From Deltaproteobacteria bacterium (lineage in GTDB: Bacteria > Desulfobacterota > DAOWOC01): a stretch of 9,157 nt of DNA. This document shows positions 1 to 6,355 of the stretch, piece after piece. Numbering within the stretch: the stretch's first letter is position 1; the number at the start of each line of letters is the position of its first letter. The notes under the pieces were generated by a model. It had not been told where the DNA came from and did not search any database. It was given only the letters and a program-made list of their open reading frames with translations. The stretch is taken from contig DAOWOC010000022.1 in assembly GCA_030642225.1 (NCBI GenBank), positions 1 through 9,157 of the forward strand, given 5' to 3'. Made by a program: the position numbers and the translations under genes.

Positions 1-288
1 GCTTTCCATTTCTTTGAAAAATAAGACTGTATCATCATAAAGCGTCTTATGGTTTTCTCTTACAGTAAGGACATAATCCCCATTATTTTTAATGATAGTT
101 TGAGCAATCTTTTGCTGTATTACCATAGCATTTATACTTATTATAGATCCTGATATGTCAAGGAGCCTTAATAAATGGAAAATTGCTGTGATCTCATTTG
201 ATTTCTCTTTAGCTTTTACCTGACCATGAACAACTTTTTTCCAGATACTTCCGGCAGAGATAATTCCTTGGTTATAGTTGCCAAAATT
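1..288 (-). pseudogene. ISAs1-family transposase remnant, truncated and degenerate
   Basis: Read on the minus strand, 288 down to 1 is open and gives a stretch typical of the ISAs1/COG5433 DDE transposase core. It contains HGQVKAKEKSNEITAI, then a leucine-rich helix (LLRLLDISGSI), then ISINAM, then KNNGDYVLTVRENHKTLYDD. In intact family members the IDAM motif carries a catalytic Asp; here it reads INAM, so that residue appears lost. The N-terminal part with the first catalytic Asp (DGKT-type motif) is not recognisable. Upstream the frame reaches a stop at 334-336, with no ATG before the conserved block, and similarity fades around 265-288. The 3' part lies outside the window, so it is unknown whether the far end survives. 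No terminal inverted repeat or target duplication was identified. I read this as an inactive fossil of an insertion sequence next to the ppi promoter. Confidence 0.8.
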
Positions 289-422
289 TATTATAAAATT
301 AACAAAAAGTCTTGGAAAATATCTACTATAATATCAGGTATTTATCAAAATATCTATGTGCGTTTGACTTGGAATATTTTAATCTCTGATAAATTCATCA
401 TTTTCATGACAGTTAAATTTAC

Positions 423-450
423 TTGACAACTTATTCTTCATGGATATTTT
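423..450 (+). promoter_or_regulatory. Putative sigma70-type promoter of the ppi-nadK pair
   Basis: A perfect -35 box TTGACA (423-428) is followed after 16 bp by TATTTT (445-450), which matches 4 of 6 bases of the -10 consensus. This would give a start near 457 and a leader of about 75 bases before the ATG at 532. The rest of the 289-531 spacer is very AT-rich and shows no gene. A similar block (TTGACT at 364-369, then GGAATATTTTAAT at 371-383) resembles GGATATTTTAAT at 442-453 and may be a weaker second promoter or a duplication. Confidence 0.45.
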
Positions 451-531
451 AATATCCCAATTGTAATTTATTCATATTTATGGTTAGTTGTTTTTATCAA
501 TTTTTATAAAAATATTTAAAAGGGAGAGGGT

Positions 532-1071
532 ATGAACAATAATAATGAGTTAACCGCAACGATTGAAACATCTAAGGGAAATATTAATTTACGGTTTTTT
601 GATGACAAGGCCCCTTGCACTGTAGCTAATTTTATTAATCTTGTAAAACGTGGCTTTTATAATAATCTGCAATTTCACCGTGTTATACCTGATTTTATGA
701 TTCAGGGCGGGTGCCCTCTCGGTAGTGGAACCGGCGGGCCTGGTTACAGGTTTGAAGATGAGTGTACCCCGGATTTGCAGCATGATAATTCTGGAAGACT
801 TTCCATGGCTAATGCAGGCCCTGGCACTAATGGCAGCCAGTTTTTTATTACACATGTTCCAACGGACTGGCTGGATAATAAGCATACAATTTTTGGGGAG
901 GTTATCAGTACTGACGATCAAAAGGTTGTGGATAGTATTGAGCAGGGTGACAAGATCAATACTATTACTATTTGTGGCGATATATCAGGCCTTATGGAGC
1001 AGACAAAGGATAAGGTTGATTCATGGAATAAAACACTTGATAAAAATTTTCCTGATCTTTTAAAAATATAA
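532..1071 (+). CDS. Cyclophilin-type peptidyl-prolyl cis-trans isomerase
   Basis: This 179-residue protein should catalyse cis-trans isomerisation of Xaa-Pro bonds and assist protein folding. There is no signal peptide, so it is predicted cytoplasmic. The cyclophilin core is clear: FHRVIPDFMIQGG at residues 48-60 (catalytic Arg50, with Phe55, Met56 and Gln58), MANAGPGTNGSQFFIT at 92-107, and WLDNKHTIFGEV at 113-124. Trp113 and His118 occupy the places of the human cyclophilin A residues Trp121 and His126. That Trp is linked to cyclosporin binding, and many bacterial homologues have Phe there. After the core ends near residue 150 there is an extra tail of about 28 residues, charged and probably helical, ending in FPDLLKI; simple bacterial PpiB proteins are about 164 residues. 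The ATG at 532 follows a purine-rich site, AGGGAG at 521-526. nadK follows after 28 bp, so the two are probably co-transcribed. Confidence 0.93.
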   Translation: MNNNNELTATIETSKGNINLRFFDDKAPCTVANFINLVKRGFYNNLQFHRVIPDFMIQGGCPLGSGTGGPGYRFEDECTPDLQHDNSGRLSMANAGPGTNGSQFFITHVPTDWLDNKHTIFGEVISTDDQKVVDSIEQGDKINTITICGDISGLMEQTKDKVDSWNKTLDKNFPDLLKI

Positions 1072-1099
1072 TAAAGCGCCTGTAAGGGAGTCTTTTTTA

Positions 1100-1975
1100 G
1101 TGACTGCTGAGTATGCAAAAAAAATTAACATGGTCGGGATAATTTATAAGCAGAATAAAAAATCCCTTGACCTTGGTAATGAAATAATCAAATGGCTTGA
1201 GCAAAAAAAAATAAACTCAATGATATTCCCCAACCCGGGGGAAGAAGAACACCATACCGGTCTTTATAATAATACGACAAGGCATGAAGAGTTTGATCTT
1301 GTAATAGTTCTGGGAGGTGATGGAACCTTTATAAGCGCTGCGAGAAATTTTGCAGGCAGGCAGGTTCCGCTTCTCGGGATAAATACCGGCACACTTGGTT
1401 TTCTCACGGAAATAAGCTTAGAGGAGACCTTTGATGCCCTGAATTTAGTGCTTAATGAACAATATGAGGCTATTGACAGGACTATGCTCAGGGCAGAAAT
1501 AATGGAGGATGATCGAAAAACGGCCTGTTTTGATGTGTTAAACGATGTTGTTATAAACAGGAGTTATCTTGCAAGGGTTATAGATTTTAGCGTATATGTG
1601 GACGGTCAGTTTTTATCATCATTCAGGGGGGACGGTCTTATAGTTGCCACCCCGACAGGTTCAACAGCATATAATCTTGCAGCAGGCGGTCCCATAGTCC
1701 ATCCTCTTGTTCCTTCAATCCTGATCGTGCCGATATGTCCCTTTACCTTGAGTAATCGTCCGATCCTTGTATCTGATAATTCCACGATTGAGGTGACATT
1801 TGATCCCAAGGTAATGAATCTCAGGCTTACCGGCGATGGCCAGGTCGGCAAGGAGCTGAAACCTGAAGACAGGATTGTTATCCGCCGTTCACCACTCAAG
1901 TTCAGGTTTATTCAGTCACCTTTTAAAGACTACTTTCAGATATTACGCACTAAACTCGGGTGGGGCGGGAATTAG
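1100..1975 (+). CDS. nadK: NAD kinase (ATP- or polyphosphate-dependent NAD+ 2'-kinase)
   Basis: NAD kinase phosphorylates NAD+ to NADP+ in the cytoplasm and sets the NADP(H) pool. The 291-residue protein has the family signatures in order: GGDGT at residues 72-76 (nucleotide binding and catalytic Asp), GINTGTLGFL at 93-102, the ND pair at 148-149 within VLNDVVINR, RGDG at 176-179, TPTGSTAY at 184-191, and AAGGPIVHP at 194-202. Its length is normal for bacterial NadK. The start is GTG at 1100, supported by AGGGAG at 1085-1090 nine bases upstream. A later in-frame ATG at residue 11 (MVGIIYK) would also retain the fold but has no comparable ribosome site. It is probably expressed from the ppi promoter, and it converges on the radical SAM gene, whose stop is only 26 bp away. 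Confidence 0.96.
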   Translation: MTAEYAKKINMVGIIYKQNKKSLDLGNEIIKWLEQKKINSMIFPNPGEEEHHTGLYNNTTRHEEFDLVIVLGGDGTFISAARNFAGRQVPLLGINTGTLGFLTEISLEETFDALNLVLNEQYEAIDRTMLRAEIMEDDRKTACFDVLNDVVINRSYLARVIDFSVYVDGQFLSSFRGDGLIVATPTGSTAYNLAAGGPIVHPLVPSILIVPICPFTLSNRPILVSDNSTIEVTFDPKVMNLRLTGDGQVGKELKPEDRIVIRRSPLKFRFIQSPFKDYFQILRTKLGWGGN

Positions 1976-1987
1976 CCCCGGCTTTTG
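1962..1987 (+). terminator. Possible weak terminator at the end of nadK
   Basis: GGGGC (1962-1966) and GCCCC (1975-1979) can form a 5-bp GC stem with an 8-base loop that includes the nadK stop codon TAG (1973-1975). Only a short run of four T (1984-1987) follows after GGC, so this is a poor intrinsic terminator. It lies in the narrow gap between two converging genes. Confidence 0.3.
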
Positions 1988-2001
1988 TCCCTCCTGTATT
2001 T

Positions 2002-2871
2002 TTACAGCGCCCGCATATGTTCTGGTTTAAGCGGTATCTCGCCGTTAATCGCTTTGTCTAACAGGTGTATTGATTTTTCCTTATCCTTTGGCAGCCGTGC
2101 CTTTATAGGGATATAATTTGATGCATGATTTGAGAAAAAAAGCCCGCCTGAAAGATTTGTATATAATATCATCTCTCTTAGTTCTTTAAGCATACCAGTG
2201 GTATCAGGTAATATCCATGCGCCTTTTTCCTGTTCTTCAAACAAAGGAGTTCCCGGAAGAACCATTACAGTAAGTGCGCCGATATAGTCAGGGTCCATGG
2301 CAGAGAGCAATTCTCCGGTTACCTTTGCATGTATGAGGCTTCTTTTTGTGCCGGCAATGCCAAGAAGTACTGACACAGAGACCTTTATCCCTGCCTCTTT
2401 AAGTCTTCTGCCCTGCAGGATTGTATTGGAAGCGGTAGTTCCTTTGTTGACCCGCAAAAGCGTTTCATCATCCCCGCTTTCAACACCAAGGTAGCCTATG
2501 CCAAGCCCCAGGCTTTTCAGTTCCTTTAATTCATCATCTGTTTTTCTTTTAATGCTTTTTGTATTTGAATAAACACCCACCCTCCTGACCCATGGAAGGT
2601 GTTCTCTTATCCTTTCCAGTATCCATATAAGCCTTTTTTGCGGGATAATTAACGCATCACCATCGCAGATAAAGACCCTTTTTAACATTGATAAATTTTG
2701 AGCTGCATATTTTATATCTTCAAGGATGATCTCGTCTTTTTTAATGGAGAATCGCTTATCTTTATAAGCAGCGCAGAATGTGCATTTGTTATGCGAGCAA
2801 CCTACTGTTGCCTGCAAGATTACACTGTCAGCCTCGCTTGGTGGCCTGATTATAAAACCGTCATAATGCAT
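2002..2871 (-). CDS. Radical SAM protein (COG1032-like), function unknown
   Basis: This 289-residue protein should bind a [4Fe-4S] cluster and cleave S-adenosylmethionine to a radical; its substrate cannot be told from sequence. It opens with a conserved-looking RPPSEADSVILQATVGC segment leading to the cluster cysteines Cys25, Cys30 and Cys33. Their spacing is CX4CX2C rather than the textbook CX3CX2C, within CSHNKCTFCAAYK. From memory this spacing is normal for this subgroup of uncharacterised radical SAM proteins. Further barrel motifs are VFICDGDALI (66-75), with CDGDA probably lining the barrel, and GYLGVESGDDETLLR (126-140), the family's GxESGxxxxL-type strand. There is no cobalamin-binding domain and no extra C-terminal cysteine cluster. 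The ATG at 2871 follows GAGG five bases upstream. It is the last gene of the protease cluster, 21 bases after the PrcB-domain gene. An enzyme modifying either lipoprotein is conceivable but speculative. Confidence 0.85.
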   Translation of the reverse strand: MHYDGFIIRPPSEADSVILQATVGCSHNKCTFCAAYKDKRFSIKKDEIILEDIKYAAQNLSMLKRVFICDGDALIIPQKRLIWILERIREHLPWVRRVGVYSNTKSIKRKTDDELKELKSLGLGIGYLGVESGDDETLLRVNKGTTASNTILQGRRLKEAGIKVSVSVLLGIAGTKRSLIHAKVTGELLSAMDPDYIGALTVMVLPGTPLFEEQEKGAWILPDTTGMLKELREMILYTNLSGGLFFSNHASNYIPIKARLPKDKEKSIHLLDKAINGEIPLKPEHMRAL

Positions 2872-2892
2872 GATATCCTCACTTTGATATTA

Positions 2893-3411
2893 TTAATTTA
2901 TCTTTATATTTATTTTAATCCGCAATTGTTTATTTTGATCCAATACATGTATTTGCGAATATCCTTGTTTTTTTAACTTCAGCATTAGATAAGGGCTTGA
3001 AATCATCTGTGACAAAACAGCCCCTTTGGGCGGTTTAATCCAATCTATATACAGGATCAGTTTATCTTTATCTATCACAGGTTTTTCATCTCTGATATTT
3101 AAAAAGAATCCTCCGGTGGGTCTTTGCCCCATCATGATTACGAGAACAGCAAAGTTGGAAAAATCTATTTCAGGGACAGGAATATCTAGTAAACCGATAC
3201 TATTTTTATTGATCTGTTTATACACATCAGCCAATTGCAGGCTGTTATCAATCCATCTTGCTGATGCAGAGGACTCTGTATTTTTACACATATTTCCTCT
3301 TGTAATGACCTCAACTTTTGCATGCCTATCACCATTGTCATGGATATTATAAGAGCATCCGCATGAACTGAATAAAAACATTATAGAAAAAATTAAAAAT
3401 AATTGTTGCAT
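2893..3411 (-). CDS. PrcB-domain lipoprotein, likely protease partner
   Basis: This 172-residue protein starts with a short hydrophobic signal sequence, residues 3-16, ending LFSSC. Cys17 is a plausible lipidation site, although LFSSC is only a moderate lipobox and Cys19 follows closely. The C-terminal half resembles the PrcB_C domain. It has DFSNFAVLVIMMGQRPTGGFFLNI (residues 83-106), where GQRPTGGF (95-102) is the family hallmark, and a PPKGAVLSQMISSPYLMLKL segment (127-146) with the usual proline and Q..SPY pattern. The domain is named after PrcB, a lipoprotein of the Treponema denticola dentilisin protease complex. The gene lies 3 bases after the stop of an S8 protease gene and has no recognisable Shine-Dalgarno of its own, which suggests translation by reinitiation. 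It could anchor, stabilise or regulate the protease on the membrane; this is inference from family name and context. Confidence 0.72.
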   Translation of the reverse strand: MQQLFLIFSIMFLFSSCGCSYNIHDNGDRHAKVEVITRGNMCKNTESSASARWIDNSLQLADVYKQINKNSIGLLDIPVPEIDFSNFAVLVIMMGQRPTGGFFLNIRDEKPVIDKDKLILYIDWIKPPKGAVLSQMISSPYLMLKLKKQGYSQIHVLDQNKQLRIKINIKIN

Positions 3412-3414
3412 GAT

Positions 3415-6141
3415 TTATTTTATTATTTGTTTTGGCTGTGTTAACCGACGGATAACAGGTCTTTTATTATTTATTATATCCTCATTTTGGAGCGCCTGGC
3501 TCACTGGCAGGTTAACATTAAAACCTGTATTAAAGTTTAGACCTGAAATGTCTTTTGATACGTTTATAAGACTTGGTTGATCCAAAGATATATATGCGCC
3601 AAGTGCTTCTCCTGCATCGCCTACAATAATATCATTGTCAAGGTCAGTGCCTGCAAATATCAAATACTCCCCTGAAGAAATATCTGTAAAGGTATAGTTG
3701 TAAACTCCTTGTGAAACATTGACCTCCACCTGGGCAATAGTATCAAGTGTCTCCTTGTCCACAAGCAGTATATAGTGAAATCCTGCATCACCCATGGTAT
3801 CGGGATATTCCACCCTCATGGTAACTGATATGGTTTTTATACTGGTATCAGAGCCGGTAATGGTTATTATGGCTGTATAATTCCCGATTGCAAGGTTTGT
3901 CCTGTTAATGCTTACATTATATTTCCCAAATCCATCAGCATCTACATCTGTTGCTGTAACAGTCAGCCAGTCTGCATCATCTGATATTTGATCAACGCTC
4001 AATGGATCAGTTCCCTGTTTTTCAACAATAATAGTGGTGCTTGTAGCAATATTTCCAAAATCAAGAAATTCAGGGTTTACCTTAATGCCTGTTGGAACAG
4101 AACCTGATTGTGATGCAATGACCGCCTTATAAGCATCAATCAAACCATAACCATAATAATCATCCCTTCCAGCGTCTCCAATATCTGTGGTTATTAGACC
4201 GGATGTCAGGAGTGCATCAAGTCCATCAGGGGTTAATGCAGGATTAATTGATTTCATCAGGGCTGCCACGCCTGCCATATGTGGTGAGGCCATTGATGTG
4301 CCATGGTAAAAACGGTAAACCTGTTTAATGCTCCCTGATGAATCATCTCCACAGGTTGAAAGAACGCCGTCAGGATAGCCGTCTCCATTAAGATCTTCTG
4401 ACATATCGCCTCCCGGCGCAGTCACATCTACCATGTTGCCAAAATTTGAATAAGGCGCAAGTTTTGAGTCCATGCCAACAGCGGAGACTGAAATAACCCC
4501 ATTATAGGACGCAGGGTAGCTTAACTGGCTGCTTGAGTCATTGCCGGCCGCGGTAATAATAATAACGCCTGCATTTCGAGCTGCATCGCAGGCATCATAC
4601 ATGGTCTGGGAATAACCTCCACCGCCCAGGCTCATATTGATAATGTCGGCTTTTTGAGATGGCAGACTATTGGAATCATTTGTAAGCCGTGCAGAATAAT
4701 ATATTGCCTGGGCAATATCATAATTAGTCCCTCCTGATTGTCCAAGCACCCTGAGAGGCATTATTTCAGATGACCATGCAACACCGGCGACACCTGTTGA
4801 ATTATTTGTTACAGCAGCCACAGTTCCGGCAACATGGGTACCGTGAAATGAACTGCCTCCCTGTGCATTGTCACCAGGATCATCCGGATCAGGATCAATA
4901 CCGTCGCCGTCCATGGCATTGGTTGAATCATTTATAAAATCATATCCATCACTGCGGATATTTGCGGCAAGGTCCGCATGATTCATGATCACGCCTGTAT
5001 CAATAATCGCAACAATTATGCCTGAGCCTTGAGTAATATCCCAGGCCTGGGGCAGATTAATCAATGGGTAATGTGTTTGCAGGGGATAATATTCGTCATC
5101 AGGGGTTATAAATGGTTTGCGGATGTAATTGGGCTCTGCATAAAGGATATCAGAGCGTTTACAAAGCGATTTAATGATTTGCAGTGTCTCTGTCTTGTGC
5201 TTTATGGCCGGGTTATTTGATTGCAAACCATTAATACCATGCTTTAAGTCTGACATGCCAAGTATTTGAAATGCCTTGGCCTTTTGTGCTTTATTCTTAA
5301 ATGTAAGCAGCATTGGCCTGTCCATGTCGCCGGCTTTATGTCTCATACCAAGGGATGATGCAAGCGAGGCAGGAGAATTATCTGTATTAGCAGGCAATAT
5401 TCTGTTTTTAAACCGGACGATTACTTCATCTAAGACAAATTCGCTGCTAACACGCAGATTTCTATTATTATTGGCTGTTGATATCTGGCCAATGGTAAGG
5501 GTATAGTTTGATGCGCTGCCATAATATGTGTTTGAATCATAATAAGCTTTTACTAAAATAATATAATCGCCTGGATTTTCAATGGTTAATGATTCACTGT
5601 CAGATACTCCTGCGGAAGAATCTATTGGATCGTGAATGTCAGGATTAACAGCAGGATATAAATAAAGATCAAGATCACACTCTGTAGTGTTTTCAGGGTT
5701 ATAGTCCGAGATATAAAGTGATGTGGTCTGACCTGCTGAAAGGGTGACCTTAAAGCAATCAAACTGGTCTCCGGCGTCAAATGATCTTCCTGTTTCCCCA
5801 TAACCCGCAACATTAACATATCCGCCAAGTGTGACAGGATTTATAATATCCTGTGCATCTGGAAATGTATCATTTGATATATATGTTGCAAACTGATCAT
5901 TAACATCACTGTCAACTGCTGTGTTGGATGAAGTGTAAATGCTTCCGCTTATTGAAAATGTTGTCTGAATTTCATCGTCAGCAGCAGGCTCATCATCACT
6001 GTCATTGTTATGGTGAATAAAAAAGAAGCCGCTACCATTGCTTCCGTTACTGTCGCATCCAATTGTTGCCAATATAATAATGGCAAGGCCCATAAATATA
6101 AAATTGCATATGAATTTTGAAATAATGATATTTTTTTTCAT
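3415..6141 (-). CDS. Multidomain subtilisin-family (S8) serine protease lipoprotein
   Basis: This 908-residue exported protease has a hydrophobic signal (residues 10-28) ending ATIGC, so Cys29 is the probable lipidated residue. Asp30 at position +2 would mean inner-membrane retention under the E. coli rule, which may not apply here. An Asn/Gly/Asp-rich linker (30-60) follows. Residues about 100-218 resemble a PPC (pre-peptidase C-terminal) beta-sandwich, with FDAGDQFDCFKVTL and GDYIILVKAY; Cys129 and Cys155 could pair. Residues about 235-342 look like an inhibitor/propeptide domain (EVIVRFKNR to ILYAEPNYI). The catalytic domain, about 355-677, has the full triad: Asp381 (IIDTGV), His433 (HGTHVAG) and Ser616 (GTSMASPH), with oxyanion Asn534 (AAGND). 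It also carries acidic loops at 411-424 and a DLNGDGYPDG calcium-like loop at 583-592. Residues about 685-778 form an Ig-like or BACON-like domain, and the tail includes GTDLDNDIIVGDAGEALGAY (831-850). It is the first gene of the cluster. Secretion and surface location are predicted; the substrate is unknown. Confidence 0.92.
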   Translation of the reverse strand: MKKNIIISKFICNFIFMGLAIIILATIGCDSNGSNGSGFFFIHHNNDSDDEPAADDEIQTTFSISGSIYTSSNTAVDSDVNDQFATYISNDTFPDAQDIINPVTLGGYVNVAGYGETGRSFDAGDQFDCFKVTLSAGQTTSLYISDYNPENTTECDLDLYLYPAVNPDIHDPIDSSAGVSDSESLTIENPGDYIILVKAYYDSNTYYGSASNYTLTIGQISTANNNRNLRVSSEFVLDEVIVRFKNRILPANTDNSPASLASSLGMRHKAGDMDRPMLLTFKNKAQKAKAFQILGMSDLKHGINGLQSNNPAIKHKTETLQIIKSLCKRSDILYAEPNYIRKPFITPDDEYYPLQTHYPLINLPQAWDITQGSGIIVAIIDTGVIMNHADLAANIRSDGYDFINDSTNAMDGDGIDPDPDDPGDNAQGGSSFHGTHVAGTVAAVTNNSTGVAGVAWSSEIMPLRVLGQSGGTNYDIAQAIYYSARLTNDSNSLPSQKADIINMSLGGGGYSQTMYDACDAARNAGVIIITAAGNDSSSQLSYPASYNGVISVSAVGMDSKLAPYSNFGNMVDVTAPGGDMSEDLNGDGYPDGVLSTCGDDSSGSIKQVYRFYHGTSMASPHMAGVAALMKSINPALTPDGLDALLTSGLITTDIGDAGRDDYYGYGLIDAYKAVIASQSGSVPTGIKVNPEFLDFGNIATSTTIIVEKQGTDPLSVDQISDDADWLTVTATDVDADGFGKYNVSINRTNLAIGNYTAIITITGSDTSIKTISVTMRVEYPDTMGDAGFHYILLVDKETLDTIAQVEVNVSQGVYNYTFTDISSGEYLIFAGTDLDNDIIVGDAGEALGAYISLDQPSLINVSKDISGLNFNTGFNVNLPVSQALQNEDIINNKRPVIRRLTQPKQIIK

Positions 6142-6143
6142 TG

Positions 6144-6198
6144 ATTTATCTCTATCTAATATATTTATCTCTATCTTAATATTTATCTCTATCTTAAT
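6144..6198 (-). repeat. Three tandem 18-19 bp repeats in the protease leader
   Basis: Three head-to-tail copies lie directly upstream of the protease start: 6144-6162 (19 bp, slightly divergent), 6163-6180 and 6181-6198 (two identical 18-bp copies, ATTTATCTCTATCTTAAT on the plus strand). On the transcribed strand each copy reads as AGATAGAGATAAAT. The copy nearest the gene supplies the only Shine-Dalgarno-like site (GAG, about 8 bases before the ATG at 6141). The array therefore duplicates a ribosome-binding segment and makes up most of the predicted 70-base leader. Because the unit length is close to a multiple of three and the array is non-coding, slippage would change leader length rather than reading frame. 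Confidence 0.85.
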
Positions 6199-6217
6199 AT
6201 TTTATTATTATATCTAA

Positions 6218-6245
6218 TTTATACATCAATATATTCATTTGTCAA
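6218..6245 (-). promoter_or_regulatory. Strong sigma70-like promoter of the protease cluster
   Basis: On the minus strand a perfect TTGACA (6245 to 6240) is followed after 16 bp by TATAAA (6223 to 6218), which matches 5 of 6 bases. The predicted start is near 6211, giving a leader of about 70 bases that contains the three tandem repeats before the protease ATG. No other promoter is evident between the three minus-strand genes, whose gaps are 3 and 21 bases, so this probably drives all of them. Confidence 0.6.
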
Positions 6246-6268
6246 TAATGCCAATCCTGTGATATTTT
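6239..6268 (+). promoter_or_regulatory. Putative promoter of the DUF1015-trmN6 pair, sharing its -35 with the divergent promoter
   Basis: TTGTCA (6239-6244, 5 of 6 matches) is followed after 18 bp by TATTTT (6263-6268), which is directly preceded by TGA (6260-6262), the extended -10 pattern. The -35 box occupies the same bases as the minus-strand TTGACA of the protease promoter, so polymerase should not occupy both at once. The leader to the ATG at 6356 would be about 80 bases and is AT-rich, with no obvious hairpin. Confidence 0.4.
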
Positions 6269-6343
6269 AAATTTTTTTTTGATATTTATTATAAATTTAT
6301 TTGTTAAGTTAATGACATTGTGTTTAAATTGCCAAAAAAATTT

Positions 6344-6347
6344 GGAG
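6344..6347 (+). promoter_or_regulatory. Ribosome-binding site that decides the DUF1015 start
   Basis: GGAG at 6344-6347 lies 8 bases before the ATG at 6356. An upstream in-frame GTG at 6320 has no such site, and the 12 extra residues it would add do not look like the family N-terminus. Confidence 0.65.
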
Positions 6348-6355
6348 TTTATAAA

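Noticed and set aside
226..426. Small plus-strand open frame of 66 codons
   Set aside because: Its first part is antisense to the transposase remnant and the rest is low-complexity AT-rich spacer. There is no ribosome site and no recognisable protein character.
725..1063. 112-codon plus-strand frame inside the cyclophilin gene
   Set aside because: It is out of frame with a clearly conserved cyclophilin and has no independent start signal.
2775..2805. CX4CX2C spacing of the radical SAM cysteines as a novelty
   Set aside because: As I recall, this spacing within GCSHNKCTFC is typical of this subgroup, so it is recorded in the annotation rather than as a finding.
5622..5828. Minus-strand 68-codon frame inside the protease gene
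   Set aside because: It overlaps the PPC-like region in another frame and shows no domain or ribosome site.
6144..6198. Tandem repeats as a CRISPR array or phage attachment site
   Set aside because: The copies are directly adjacent with no unique spacers, and there is no integrase or cas gene nearby.
6320..6355. Upstream GTG start adding 12 residues to the DUF1015 protein
   Set aside because: No ribosome site precedes it, while GGAG is well placed for the ATG at 6356, which gives the usual family N-terminus.
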